Positions 1-7,049 of a DNA stretch of 10,636 bases are shown here, piece after piece (the first letter of the stretch is position 1; every line of letters starts with the position of its first letter). The notes below the pieces were generated by a model. That model was not told where the DNA came from. It ran no database searches and was given only the letters and a program-made list of their open reading frames with translations. Both the position numbers and the translations under genes were made by a program. The stretch is from Actinomycetes bacterium (GTDB taxonomy: Bacteria; Actinomycetota; Actinomycetes; Actinomycetales; Cellulomonadaceae): assembly GCA_021793115.1 (NCBI GenBank), contig JAJYTJ010000128.1, positions 1 through 10,636 of the forward strand, in the 5' to 3' direction.

Positions 1-1248
1 GGGGTGGTCCCACGCGAGGTGGTCGCGCCGGCGCATGCCCTCCAGCAGGCGCAGCTTCGCGAGCCACTCCACCTCGCGGGCGCACGACGAGGGGTCGTGG
101 GCCAGGCGCGTGACGAGCGAGTCCCAGCGCGCCAGGACGGCGGCGGTCTGCTCGTCGGGCTCCTCGCCGCCGAGTGCCTCCCGGACGGCGTCCAGGTAGG
201 CGCGCTGCACCTCCAGGGCCGTGAGCCGCCGGCCGTCGGCGAGCTCCAGCGGCTGCCGCAGCGTGAGGTCGTGGCTCACCAGGTGCACGGCCTCGACCGG
301 GTCGGCCAGCCGCAGCGCGTCGATCGTCGCCGCAGCGGACCGGGCCGGACCATCCTCCTGCGCGCGCTCGAGCAGCCACAGCACGAGCGACGTGGTGCCC
401 ATCCGCACGAAGGTCGCGACCTCGAGCATCGTCGCGTCGCCGATGATGACGTGCAGCCGGCGCCAGCGGGCCGGGTCGGCGTGCGGCTCGTCGCGCGTGT
501 TGACGATCGGCCGGCGCAGCGTCGTCTCGAGGCCCACCTCCGCCTCGATGTAGTCCGCGCGCTGCGAGACCTGGAACCCCGGCTCCTCGCCGTGCTGCCC
601 CAGCCCCACGCGGCCGGCGCCGGTGAACACCTGGCGCGTGACGAGGAACGGCATGATCCGGGCGGCGAGCTCGGCGAACGGCACGGCCCGGTCGACGAGG
701 TAGTTCTCGTGGGTGCCGTAGGTGGCGCCCTTGCCGTCGACGTTGTTCTTGTACAGCGCGACGTCCGGCAGCGCGGGCGTGCTCGCCAGGGCGCGCACGG
801 ACTGGAGCATGACGAGCTGGCCGGCCCGGTCCCAGCGCACCGCGTCGAGCGGGTTGGTCACCTCCGGGCTGGAGTACTCGGGGTGGGCGTGGTCCACGTA
901 GAGGCGTGCGCCGTTGGTGAGCACGACGTTGGCCGCGCCGGGGTCCTCGTACTCCTCGACCGTGGTGCGCGGCACGGCCTGGGGCCCGTCGCCCGACGGC
1001 GCGGGCCGCGCCGGGTCGTCGGTGAGCAGCGACGGGTGGGCGGCCGCGCGCTGGAGGTGGAACCCCCGCGCATCCTTGAGCGGGTCCTCGTCGTCGTAGT
1101 CCCAGCGAGCCCTGGCCCGCGCGCCCTCGCGCGCCGCCGCGTGCACCGCGACCACGTGGCTCGACAGCAGCATCGGGTTGGCGAGCGGGCGACCCGGCTG
1201 CAGCACGCCGTACTCGGTCTCCAGGCCCATGATCCTGCGGACGGTCAC
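1..1248 (-). CDS. dop: Pup deamidase/depupylase Dop (3' end cut by window edge)
   Basis: Dop deamidates the C-terminal Gln of Pup to Glu and cleaves Pup from substrates, in the cytoplasm. It has a carboxylate-amine ligase (glutamine synthetase-like) fold. 416 codons are visible and the frame is open to the edge; the family is about 500 residues. Seen: RRIMGLETEYG (res. 4-14), the Dop-specific loop RWDYDDEDPLKDARGF (res. 48-63) that separates Dop from the ligase PafA, YVDHAHPEYS with the probable catalytic Asp119, LYKNNVDGKG, SQRADYIEAEVGLETT and NTRDEPHAD. The GTG at 1248 was chosen over the ATG at 1230 because residues 4-14 align with the M. tuberculosis N-terminus and a -10 hexamer lies 6 nt upstream. 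About 20 extra residues, rich in Pro, Asp and Thr, separate the Dop loop from GAANVVLTNGARLYVD compared with my recollection of the M. tuberculosis protein. It follows mpa by 38 bp. Confidence 0.95.
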   Translation of the reverse strand, partial: MTVRRIMGLETEYGVLQPGRPLANPMLLSSHVVAVHAAAREGARARARWDYDDEDPLKDARGFHLQRAAAHPSLLTDDPARPAPSGDGPQAVPRTTVEEYEDPGAANVVLTNGARLYVDHAHPEYSSPEVTNPLDAVRWDRAGQLVMLQSVRALASTPALPDVALYKNNVDGKGATYGTHENYLVDRAVPFAELAARIMPFLVTRQVFTGAGRVGLGQHGEEPGFQVSQRADYIEAEVGLETTLRRPIVNTRDEPHADPARWRRLHVIIGDATMLEVATFVRMGTTSLVLWLLERAQEDGPARSAAATIDALRLADPVEAVHLVSHDLTLRQPLELADGRRLTALEVQRAYLDAVREALGGEEPDEQTAAVLARWDSLVTRLAHDPSSCAREVEWLAKLRLLEGMRRRDHLAWDHP

Positions 1249-1254
1249 GGCCCC

Positions 1255-1260
1255 ACCCTA
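1255..1260 (-). promoter_or_regulatory. -10 hexamer TAGGGT, leaderless promoter for dop
   Basis: On the minus strand TAGGGT is followed by six bases (GGGGCC) and then the GTG start of dop. That places a transcription start at or next to the start codon. No convincing Shine-Dalgarno sequence or TTGACA-like -35 is seen. It sits in the 38-bp gap after the mpa stop, so dop may be transcribed independently of mpa as well as by read-through. Confidence 0.5.
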
Positions 1261-1286
1261 GGCGGCCCGGTCACCACGGCCGCCGG

Positions 1287-2927
1287 CTAGAGGTACTGGC
1301 CCGTGCTCGTCACCGTCTCGATGGTGCGGGACGTGTCCACGCCCTTCTTGCCCTGGACGATCGTGCGGATGAAGACGATGCGCTCGCCCTTCTTGCCGCT
1401 GATGCGCGCCCAGTCGTCGGGGTTGGTGGTGTTCGGCAGGTCCTCGTTCTCGCGGAACTCCTCCACGCACGCGGTGAGCAGGTGGTCCACGCGGATTCCC
1501 CGCTGCCCCGTCGCAAGGAAGTCCTTGATGGCCGACTTCTTGGCGCGGTCGACGATGTTCTGGATCATCGCCCCGGAGTTGAAGTCCTTGAAGTAGAGGA
1601 CCTCCTTGTCGCCCGAGGCGTACGTCACCTCGAGGAAGCGGTTCTCCTCGCTCTCGGTGTACATGCGCTCGACCGTGCGGGTGATCATCCCCTCGACGGC
1701 GTCGGCCACCGAGCCGCCGTGCTCGGCCAGGTCGTCGGCGTGGATCGGCAGGTCCACCGTGAGGTACTTGCCGAAGATCTCCTTGGCGCCCTCGGCGTCC
1801 GGACGCTCGATCTTGATCTTCACGTCGAGGCGCCCCGGGCGCAGGATCGCGGGGTCGATCATGTCCTCACGGTTCGAGGCGCCGATGACGATGACGTTCT
1901 CGAGCCGCTCGACGCCGTCGATCTCGCTCAGCAGCTGCGGCACGATCGTCGTCTCCACGTCCGACGAGACGCCGGTCCCCCGGGTGCGGAACAGCGACTC
2001 CATCTCGTCGAAGAACACGACGACCGGGTGCCCCTGCGACGCCTTCTCGCGGGCGCGGGCGAAGATCAGGCGGATGTGCCGCTCGGTCTCCCCCACGTAC
2101 TTGTTGAGGAGCTCGGGGCCCTTGACGTTGAGGAAGTACGACCTGCTCGCCTCGCCGTCCTCGCGCGTCGCCGCCGCGGTGGAGGCCAGCGAGTGGGCCA
2201 CCGCCTTGGCGATGAGGGTCTTGCCGCACCCCGGCGGGCCGTAGAGCAGCACGCCCTTGGGCGGCTTGAGCCCGTGCTCGCGGAACAGCTCGGGGTGCAT
2301 GAAGGGCAGCTCGACGGCGTCGCGGATCGCCTCGATCTGCGGCCCGAGCCCACCGATGTCCTCGTAGTCGATGTCCGGCACCTCCTCGAGGACCAGCTCC
2401 TCGACCTCGGCGCGCGGGATCACCTCGAACACGAAGCCGCTGCGGGAGTCGATCGTCAGCGCGTCGCCGATGCGCACGCCGGAGGACTTGACCTGGCCCG
2501 CGAAGCGCACCACGCGCTCCTCGTCCCCGCGCCCCACGACGAGCGCCCGATCCTCGCCGATCATCTCCTTGACCGTGACGAGCTCGCCGACGCGCTCGTA
2601 GCCGCCGGCCTCGACCACGGTGAGCGCCTCGTTGAGCATGACCTCCTGGCCCGGGGCCAGCCGCGTGAGGTCGAGCGTGGGGCTCTCCGCGACTTGCATC
2701 TTGCGGCCCGCCGACATGATGTCGACCGTGCCGTCCCCGCGGGCGCCGAGGAACACGGCGTACGTCCCCGGGGGCTTGGCCAGCTCGTCGACCTGGCGCT
2801 TGAGCTCGACGATCTGCTCGCGGGCCGCGACCAGCGCCTCGGTGAGCCGCTCGTTCTTCGCCGCCAGTACCGCGAGCTCGCGGTGCGGGTCGCGGCTGGG
2901 CCCCGACGGGTGTGCCGACTCGGTCAT
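1287..2927 (-). CDS. mpa: Proteasomal AAA+ ATPase Mpa/ARC
   Basis: A hexameric AAA+ unfoldase that binds Pup on tagged proteins and feeds them to the 20S proteasome. It has 546 residues. Order seen: N-terminal coiled coil (about res. 15-52, [20 protein letters not shown] onward) that binds Pup; two OB-fold interdomains (about 53-175); Walker A GPPGCGKT (230-237); Walker B VVVFFDE (302-308); arginine-finger region around ILRPGR; and C-terminal GQYL, the penultimate-Tyr motif that docks on the proteasome alpha ring. The ATG at 2927 is preceded by a strong AAGGAGG, so the longer in-frame ORF upstream is not used. It lacks about 45 residues that M. tuberculosis Mpa has before its coiled coil. The intact QYL tail implies that a 20S core is encoded in this genome, although prcBA is outside the window. 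The name arc is used in some genera. Confidence 0.97.
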   Translation of the reverse strand: MTESAHPSGPSRDPHRELAVLAAKNERLTEALVAAREQIVELKRQVDELAKPPGTYAVFLGARGDGTVDIMSAGRKMQVAESPTLDLTRLAPGQEVMLNEALTVVEAGGYERVGELVTVKEMIGEDRALVVGRGDEERVVRFAGQVKSSGVRIGDALTIDSRSGFVFEVIPRAEVEELVLEEVPDIDYEDIGGLGPQIEAIRDAVELPFMHPELFREHGLKPPKGVLLYGPPGCGKTLIAKAVAHSLASTAAATREDGEASRSYFLNVKGPELLNKYVGETERHIRLIFARAREKASQGHPVVVFFDEMESLFRTRGTGVSSDVETTIVPQLLSEIDGVERLENVIVIGASNREDMIDPAILRPGRLDVKIKIERPDAEGAKEIFGKYLTVDLPIHADDLAEHGGSVADAVEGMITRTVERMYTESEENRFLEVTYASGDKEVLYFKDFNSGAMIQNIVDRAKKSAIKDFLATGQRGIRVDHLLTACVEEFRENEDLPNTTNPDDWARISGKKGERIVFIRTIVQGKKGVDTSRTIETVTSTGQYL

Positions 2928-2932
2928 CCCGG

Positions 2933-2939
2933 CCTCCTT
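2933..2939 (-). promoter_or_regulatory. Strong Shine-Dalgarno of mpa
   Basis: AAGGAGG on the minus strand lies 5 nt before the ATG at 2927. It fixes that start against the 36-codon longer open frame that begins at 3035. It contrasts with the SD-less starts of most other genes here. Confidence 0.85.
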
Positions 2940-2979
2940 CGCACGTGCTCCGCACGCCGGTCGTCCTGCTCTTCTCGAC

Positions 2980-2985
2980 ACAGTA
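2980..2985 (-). promoter_or_regulatory. Possible -10 element of mpa
   Basis: TACTGT on the minus strand fits TANNNT and would give a 5' leader of about 45 nt carrying the mpa ribosome-binding site. No clear -35 is seen. It lies in the 141-bp trmI-mpa gap (2928-3068), the largest gene-free stretch here. The proximal part of that gap also holds three near-copies of GGATG/GGGATG with no function I can name. Confidence 0.35.
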
Positions 2986-3043
2986 ACCACGCGCGCGCCG
3001 AGAACTCCTGCCGTGACACGGACGACACCGAGCATCCCAGCAT

Positions 3044-3061
3044 CCGGACATCCGCGTCCGG
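3044..3061 (-). terminator. Possible stem-loop after trmI
   Basis: CCGGAC and GTCCGG form a perfect 6-bp stem around a 6-nt loop, starting 7 nt past the trmI stop. It has no T-tract, so it is at best a weak or L-shaped actinobacterial terminator separating trmI from mpa. It could also be chance in GC-rich DNA. Confidence 0.3.
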
Positions 3062-3068
3062 GCGGCGA

Positions 3069-4106
3069 TCACTCCTGCGGCGGCTGCCCCACCGCGCGGC
3101 GCGCGCGCCGGACCTTCTTCGGCGACACGGGGGCCTCGCCGAAGTCCTCCTCGGTCCACGTGACGTCGCCGGCCTCGTCGGGCACCGGGTAGGCGCCCGG
3201 CGCCGGACGCCGCTTGCGCACGGGCGGCGCCACGCCGTCCGCGAGCCGGCGCGTGGTGACCAGGAACCCCGTGTGACCCACCATCCGGTGGTCCGGACGC
3301 ACGGCGAGGCCCTCGAGGTGCCACGTGCGCACCATCGACTCCCACGCGGTGGGCTCGGTGAAGCGACCCTCGTCGCGCACCGCCTCGGCGAGCCGCGACA
3401 GCTGCGTCGTCGTCGCGACGTAGCAGCACAGGACGCCGCCGGGCACCAGCGCGTCGGCGGCGACCGCGAGGTTCTCCCACGGCGCGAGCATGTCGAGGAT
3501 CACGCGGTCGACCGAGGCGGGCTCCGCGATCGTCGGCAGCACGTCCGCGAGGTCCCCCACGGTGAGCCGCCACGCCGGGTGCGGGCCGGCGAAGTACCCC
3601 TCGACGTTCCCGCGCGCCACAGCCGCGAAGTCCGCCCGGCGCTCGACGGAGTGCAGCAGGCCCTGGTCACCGACGGCGCGCAGCAGGTACGTCGTCAGTG
3701 CGCCGGACCCGACGCCGGCCTCGACCACGCGTGCGCCCGGGAACACGTCGGCCATGGTGACGATCTGCGCGGCGTCCTTCGGGTAGACCACGGCCGCGCC
3801 GCGCGGCATCGACACCACGTAGTCGGAGAGCAGGGGGCGCAGCGCCAGGTACTCCACGCCGTACGTGGTGTGCACCACGGTGCCCTCGGGGCGCCCGACG
3901 AGGTCGGCGTGCGGGATGTAGCCCTTGTGCGTGTGGAAGGCGCCGCCGTCCTCGAGCGTGACGGTGAAGGGGTGCCCCTTGGCGTCGGTCAGCTGCACGC
4001 GGTCGCCGAGCCGGAACGGGCCGCGCCGCCCGGCCGCGCCCGTCGGCCCGTCGGGCGGTGCCGACGAACGGGCCGGTGCCGCGGGCGCGTCGGTGCTGTC
4101 GGGCAT
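3069..4106 (-). CDS. trmI: tRNA (adenine-58-N1)-methyltransferase TrmI
   Basis: SAM-dependent enzyme that forms m1A58 in the T-loop of tRNAs (in related bacterial enzymes also m1A57), acting as a tetramer. It has 345 residues. Seen: N-terminal beta domain FRLGDRVQLTDAKG (res. 31-44) with FHTHKG; MPRGAAVVYPKDAAQI (100-115); SAM motif I VVEAGVGSGALT (127-138); and the active-site motif LDMLAPWE with Asp205. The alignment to remembered M. tuberculosis Rv2118c is close throughout. The ATG at 4106 is preferred for its GAGGT 5 nt upstream. A GTG at 4136 would overlap the M50 stop as GTGA and add 10 residues. Residues 1-30 (Pro/Ala/Ser-rich) and the basic tail from about 290 are extensions beyond the core fold; the tail could contact tRNA (inference). 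It lies 26 bp after the M50 gene and is probably co-transcribed with it. Confidence 0.93.
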   Translation of the reverse strand: MPDSTDAPAAPARSSAPPDGPTGAAGRRGPFRLGDRVQLTDAKGHPFTVTLEDGGAFHTHKGYIPHADLVGRPEGTVVHTTYGVEYLALRPLLSDYVVSMPRGAAVVYPKDAAQIVTMADVFPGARVVEAGVGSGALTTYLLRAVGDQGLLHSVERRADFAAVARGNVEGYFAGPHPAWRLTVGDLADVLPTIAEPASVDRVILDMLAPWENLAVAADALVPGGVLCCYVATTTQLSRLAEAVRDEGRFTEPTAWESMVRTWHLEGLAVRPDHRMVGHTGFLVTTRRLADGVAPPVRKRRPAPGAYPVPDEAGDVTWTEEDFGEAPVSPKKVRRARRAVGQPPQE

Positions 4107-4111
4107 CGGGG

Positions 4112-4116
4112 ACCTC
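4112..4116 (-). promoter_or_regulatory. Shine-Dalgarno deciding the trmI start
   Basis: GAGGT on the minus strand, 5 nt before the ATG at 4106. The competing GTG at 4136 has no SD-like sequence before it, only GC-rich sequence. Confidence 0.55.
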
Positions 4117-4132
4117 GTCTCGTGGGGCGTCG

Positions 4133-5266
4133 TCACGGCCGCAGGGCCGCCACGACGTCGGGCGTCCGGATGAGCGCGGCCACACGGCCGTCGACGAGCG
4201 CGACGAGCACCGGCGACAGCCGCGACGCCTCGGACAGCGCGGCGAGCAGCGGCTCGCCGGTCAGCCGCCCGTCCACCACGGCGCCGCCCGGCAGCGGCAC
4301 CGCCACGGCGGTCACGGGCGTGAGGCCGGCCTGCTCGCGAGGCACCGACGCGGCGGCGGCGGTGTCGACGTACGCGGAGGGCCGCCCGTCCGGCGAGAGC
4401 ACGACGACCTCGCTCGCGCCCGCGGCCGCGGCGCGGGCTCCGGCCGCCGCGACCGACTCCTGGAACCCCACGGCGACGGCCGGCCGGCCGATGGCCTGCA
4501 CCGAGAGCCCGTGCACCGCGCGCTGCTGGCGCGCACCGTGGAGCACCTGCGACGCGCCGGACCACAGGAACATCGCCACCATGGCGGTCCAGATCACCGT
4601 GTAGAACGTGGGCTGGCGCCCCTGCGCCAGCGGCCACAGCAGCGCCCAGGCGACGACGCCGACCGCGACCACACGGCCGCACCACGCCGCGGCCACCATG
4701 CCGCGCACGCGGTCCTTGGTCACGGCCCACACGAGCGACTCCAGCAGCTGGCCGCCGTCCAGCGGCAGCCCGGGCAGGAGGTTGAACGCGCCGACGAACC
4801 CGTTGGAGAAGGCGCCGGACCACAGGATCCACTGGAGCAGCGAGCCGTTCGGCACAGCCCGCGCGAGCGCCAGGAACACGCCGCCGAGCACGAGGTTCGT
4901 CACCGGCCCGGCGACCGCGACGAGCGCCGCCGTGCCCGGCCCGCTCGCGGTGCTGCCGAACGTCGTGTGGCCGCCCCACAGCGTGAGCACGAAGGCCGTC
5001 GGCTGCTGGCCGCGCGCGCGGCCGACAAACCCGTGGGCCAGCTCGTGGCAGAACACGGAGCCGAAGAGGAGCACGACGAAGACGAGCGCGACCACGTAGG
5101 CGCCGGTCCCCAGCCCCGTGGCGGACTGCACCGCGGGCGCGAACGCCGCGGTCAGCACCACGGCCGCCAGCAGGAAGCTCGGGGACAGCACCACGGGGGC
5201 ACCCGCGATCCGCCCGATCACCCAGCCCCGCGGGGCCTGGTTCGGCGCGGGTCGCTGCTCACTCAC
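4133..5266 (-). CDS. M50-family (site-2-protease-like) membrane metallopeptidase with degenerate C-terminal CBS pair
   Basis: A zinc protease of the inner membrane, expected to cut transmembrane substrates; its target is unknown. It has 377 residues. Seen: about six hydrophobic segments (about 24-44, 55-80, 109-137, 146-163, 189-213, 221-240); the zinc motif HELAH (74-78) inside the second; and the second active-site motif NLLPGLPLDGG (162-172), with Asp170 as the likely third zinc ligand. All catalytic residues are intact. Residues about 245-377 resemble two worn CBS repeats, with the phrases VVVLSPDGRPSAYVD and VLVALVDGRVAALIRTPDV typical of CBS ends. This fits the SpoIVFB/Rip3-like branch. 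The GTG at 5266 is the first possible start because an in-frame TAG lies just upstream. There is no SD. It is divergent from the RecB gene and leads the M50-trmI pair. Confidence 0.9.
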   Translation of the reverse strand: MSEQRPAPNQAPRGWVIGRIAGAPVVLSPSFLLAAVVLTAAFAPAVQSATGLGTGAYVVALVFVVLLFGSVFCHELAHGFVGRARGQQPTAFVLTLWGGHTTFGSTASGPGTAALVAVAGPVTNLVLGGVFLALARAVPNGSLLQWILWSGAFSNGFVGAFNLLPGLPLDGGQLLESLVWAVTKDRVRGMVAAAWCGRVVAVGVVAWALLWPLAQGRQPTFYTVIWTAMVAMFLWSGASQVLHGARQQRAVHGLSVQAIGRPAVAVGFQESVAAAGARAAAAGASEVVVLSPDGRPSAYVDTAAAASVPREQAGLTPVTAVAVPLPGGAVVDGRLTGEPLLAALSEASRLSPVLVALVDGRVAALIRTPDVVAALRP

Positions 5267-5272
5267 CGGACC

Positions 5273-5278
5273 AGCCTA
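5273..5278 (-). promoter_or_regulatory. -10 hexamer TAGGCT, leaderless promoter of the M50-trmI pair
   Basis: On the minus strand TAGGCT plus six bases (GGTCCG) precede the GTG at 5266. The 14 bases CCTAGGCTGGTCCG differ at one position from those before the PAC2 start. No SD and no clear -35 are seen. Confidence 0.55.
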
Positions 5279-5314
5279 GGGGCGCGGCAGCGGGGCGGTG
5301 TCGGCGGCCCCTCC

Positions 5315-5320
5315 TACGCT
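5315..5320 (+). promoter_or_regulatory. -10 hexamer TACGCT, leaderless promoter of the RecB-family gene
   Basis: TACGCT, then six bases (CGTCCC), then the GTG at 5327. It stands back to back with the M50 promoter, with 36 bp between the two hexamers, and the whole intergenic gap is only 60 bp. No SD is visible. Confidence 0.55.
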
Positions 5321-5326
5321 CGTCCC

Positions 5327-6292
5327 GTGAGCACCCCCCGGGCCGGCGAGCTGGCCGACGAGCCGGCCGAGACGGTCGCAGGCGTGGCCGGTACCGCGGC
5401 GGACGAGCGGGGCGAGCAGGTCGCCGGCGTCGCGGTGACCGGCGACGAGAACGCCGAGCGCCCCGCGGTGCCGCCCGGCCTGTCCCCCTCGCGCGCCAAC
5501 GACTTCCAGCAGTGCCCGCTCCTGTTCCGGTTCCGGGTGGTGGACCGGCTCCCCGAGCCGGCCAGCCCCGCGGCGGCCCGCGGCACGCTGGTGCACTCGG
5601 TGCTCGAGCGGCTGTTCGACCTGCCCGCGGCGCAGCGCACGCTCACCGCGGCGCGGGCGATGCTCCCGGGGCAGTGGCAGTCCCTGCGCCAGCGGGCGCC
5701 GCAGTACGACGAGCTCTTCGACGACGAGTCCGAGGAGGCGGCGTGGGTCGCCGGCGCGGGCGACCTGCTCGCGACGTACTTCACGCTCGAGGACCCGACG
5801 CGGCTCGAGCCGGAGTCGCGCGAGCTCGCGGTCCGCCTGGACCTGCCCGACGGTCCGCAGCTGCGCGGCATCGTCGACCGGGTCGACGTAGCACCCAACG
5901 GGTGGGTACGCATCGTCGACTACAAGACCGGGCGCTCGCCGCGCCCCGGGTTCGAGGGGCGTGCCCTCTTCCAGATGCGGTTCTACGCCTACGTCCTGTG
6001 GCGCACGCGCGGCGTGTTGGCACGGGCCCTGCAGCTGGAGTACCTCGCGGACGGCCAGGTGATCCGCCACGAGCCCACCGAGGCCGAGATGACCACGCTC
6101 GAGGCGCGCATCCGGTCGCTCTGGGCGTCCGTGCAGCACGCCGCCCGGACCGACGCCTGGCAGCCTCGCCCGTCGGCGCTCTGCGAGTGGTGCTCGTTCA
6201 GCGTGCTGTGCCCGGCGTTCGGGGGCACCCCGCCGCCGGTGGACGACGACGCGGTGGAGCGCGCCACCGGCGTCAGACCGGATCGCCCCTGA
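5327..6292 (+). CDS. RecB-family PD-(D/E)XK nuclease with probable 4Fe-4S cluster
   Basis: A stand-alone nuclease of the RecB/Cas4/AddB C-terminal type, likely acting on DNA ends in repair. It has 321 residues. Seen: LSPSRANDFQQCP (52-64) and GTLVH with His90; Asp184 in GIVDRVDV; VDYKTG with Asp198 and Lys200; and QMRFYAY with the QxxxY motif (216-220). One N-terminal Cys63 and a C-terminal cluster Cys286-x2-Cys289-x5-Cys295 match the four-cysteine Fe-S pattern of AddB and Cas4. No helicase domain is present. Residues 1-45 are acidic, Ala/Gly-rich and probably disordered, with an imperfect internal repeat around VAGVAGTAADER/VAGVAVTGDEN. The start at 5327 rests on the -10 hexamer 6 nt upstream; an internal GTG start would remove only the disordered part. 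It resembles M. tuberculosis Rv2119, which also sits next to trmI. Its 3' end overlaps the HAD gene tail to tail by 20 bp. Confidence 0.92.
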   Translation: MSTPRAGELADEPAETVAGVAGTAADERGEQVAGVAVTGDENAERPAVPPGLSPSRANDFQQCPLLFRFRVVDRLPEPASPAAARGTLVHSVLERLFDLPAAQRTLTAARAMLPGQWQSLRQRAPQYDELFDDESEEAAWVAGAGDLLATYFTLEDPTRLEPESRELAVRLDLPDGPQLRGIVDRVDVAPNGWVRIVDYKTGRSPRPGFEGRALFQMRFYAYVLWRTRGVLARALQLEYLADGQVIRHEPTEAEMTTLEARIRSLWASVQHAARTDAWQPRPSALCEWCSFSVLCPAFGGTPPPVDDDAVERATGVRPDRP

Positions 6293-6959
6293 GCTCGAGC
6301 ACCTCGCCGGCCGCGATCCGGGCGAGGTCCTCCAGCCGGACAGCGCGCAGCGAGTCCGCGTGCGACAGGCGCGGGTCGTCGGGCAGCTCGACGTCCGACT
6401 CCACGGCGAGCACGTGCGCGCCGCTGGCCAGGCCCGCGGCGACGCCGACACGGGAGTCCTCGACCACGACGCAGTCGCCGGGGGCCACGCCGAGCCGGCG
6501 GGCAGCCAGCTGATAGGGCTGCGGGTCGGGCTTGGGGCGTTCCACCTCGTCACCGGGGATCACCACGGCGAGCGCACCGCCGGCATCCCGCACCACGGGC
6601 TCCGTGAGGTTGCGGTACGACGACGTCACGAGCGCCTGGGGCACACCGGCGGCCCACAGCGCGGCGACGAGCTCGCGGGCCCCCGGCTGCCACCGGGCCG
6701 ACTCCTCCTGGCGCGCGATGATCCGCGCCGAGATCCGGGCGATGATCTCGTCGGCCGGCAGGTCGACGCCCGCGGCCTGCAGGGCACGGGCGTAGGCCGG
6801 CAGCGCCGTCCCCACGAGCGCCAGACCGTCCTCGAGCGTCCAGGTGCCGCCGCGTTCCGCGACGAGGGCCGCCTCCTCCTCGCGCCACAGCACCTCGGTG
6901 TCGACCAGGGTGCCGTCCAGGTCCCACAGCACCGCGGCGGGCAGGGGCGCGGGCGACAT
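6273..6959 (-). CDS. HAD-superfamily phosphatase (beta-phosphoglucomutase/Gph-like)
   Basis: A cytoplasmic hydrolase of small phosphorylated metabolites; the substrate cannot be told from sequence. It has 228 residues. Seen: motif I DLDGTLVD with nucleophile Asp13 and acid/base Asp15; an alpha-helical cap (about 20-85) of the C1 type; motif II LVTSS with Thr112/Ser113; motif III Lys143 in RPKPDP; and motif IV VVVEDS with Glu167/Asp168. All catalytic residues are present. The phrase KPDP...VVVEDS.VG is typical of the beta-phosphoglucomutase/phosphoglycolate phosphatase group. The ATG at 6959 has a GGAGGT 5 nt upstream, so unlike most neighbours the mRNA is leadered. It is divergent from the PAC2 gene and convergent with the RecB gene, overlapping the end of the latter. 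Confidence 0.92.
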   Translation of the reverse strand: MSPAPLPAAVLWDLDGTLVDTEVLWREEEAALVAERGGTWTLEDGLALVGTALPAYARALQAAGVDLPADEIIARISARIIARQEESARWQPGARELVAALWAAGVPQALVTSSYRNLTEPVVRDAGGALAVVIPGDEVERPKPDPQPYQLAARRLGVAPGDCVVVEDSRVGVAAGLASGAHVLAVESDVELPDDPRLSHADSLRAVRLEDLARIAAGEVLELRGDPV

Positions 6960-6964
6960 GGTGG

Positions 6965-6970
6965 ACCTCC
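6965..6970 (-). promoter_or_regulatory. Shine-Dalgarno of the HAD gene
   Basis: GGAGGT on the minus strand, 5 nt before the ATG at 6959. It fixes this start against a much longer open frame running upstream. Confidence 0.8.
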
Positions 6971-6994
6971 GGGACGTGGGCGGTGGAGGTGAGC

Positions 6995-7000
6995 AGGCTA
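6995..7000 (-). promoter_or_regulatory. -10 hexamer TAGCCT of the HAD gene
   Basis: TAGCCT on the minus strand would start a transcript with a leader of roughly 30 nt that carries the SD. It lies back to back with the PAC2 promoter, 37 bp between hexamers. Confidence 0.45.
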
Positions 7001-7037
7001 CGCCCGCGACGCCCGGACGCTCCCGGCGGCCAGCGCC

Positions 7038-7043
7038 TAGGCT
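7038..7043 (+). promoter_or_regulatory. -10 hexamer TAGGCT, leaderless promoter of the PAC2 gene
   Basis: TAGGCT, then six bases (GGTCGG), then the ATG at 7050. No SD is visible. It is almost identical to the M50 promoter-start junction. Confidence 0.55.
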
Positions 7044-7049
7044 GGTCGG

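Noticed and set aside
4..1290. 428-codon plus-strand open frame opposite dop
   Set aside because: It is the antisense shadow of dop, which has family motifs along its whole visible length.
4107..4136. trmI start at GTG 4136 overlapping the M50 stop as GTGA
   Set aside because: Possible, but it lacks an SD, whereas the ATG at 4106 has GAGGT at 5 nt; the added residues are not part of the conserved fold.
1482..4604. Very long plus-strand open frame (1040 codons) opposite mpa, trmI and the M50 gene
   Set aside because: High-GC codon bias leaves antisense frames open. The translation is Arg/Ala/Val/His-rich without any domain, while the minus strand encodes three clear families.
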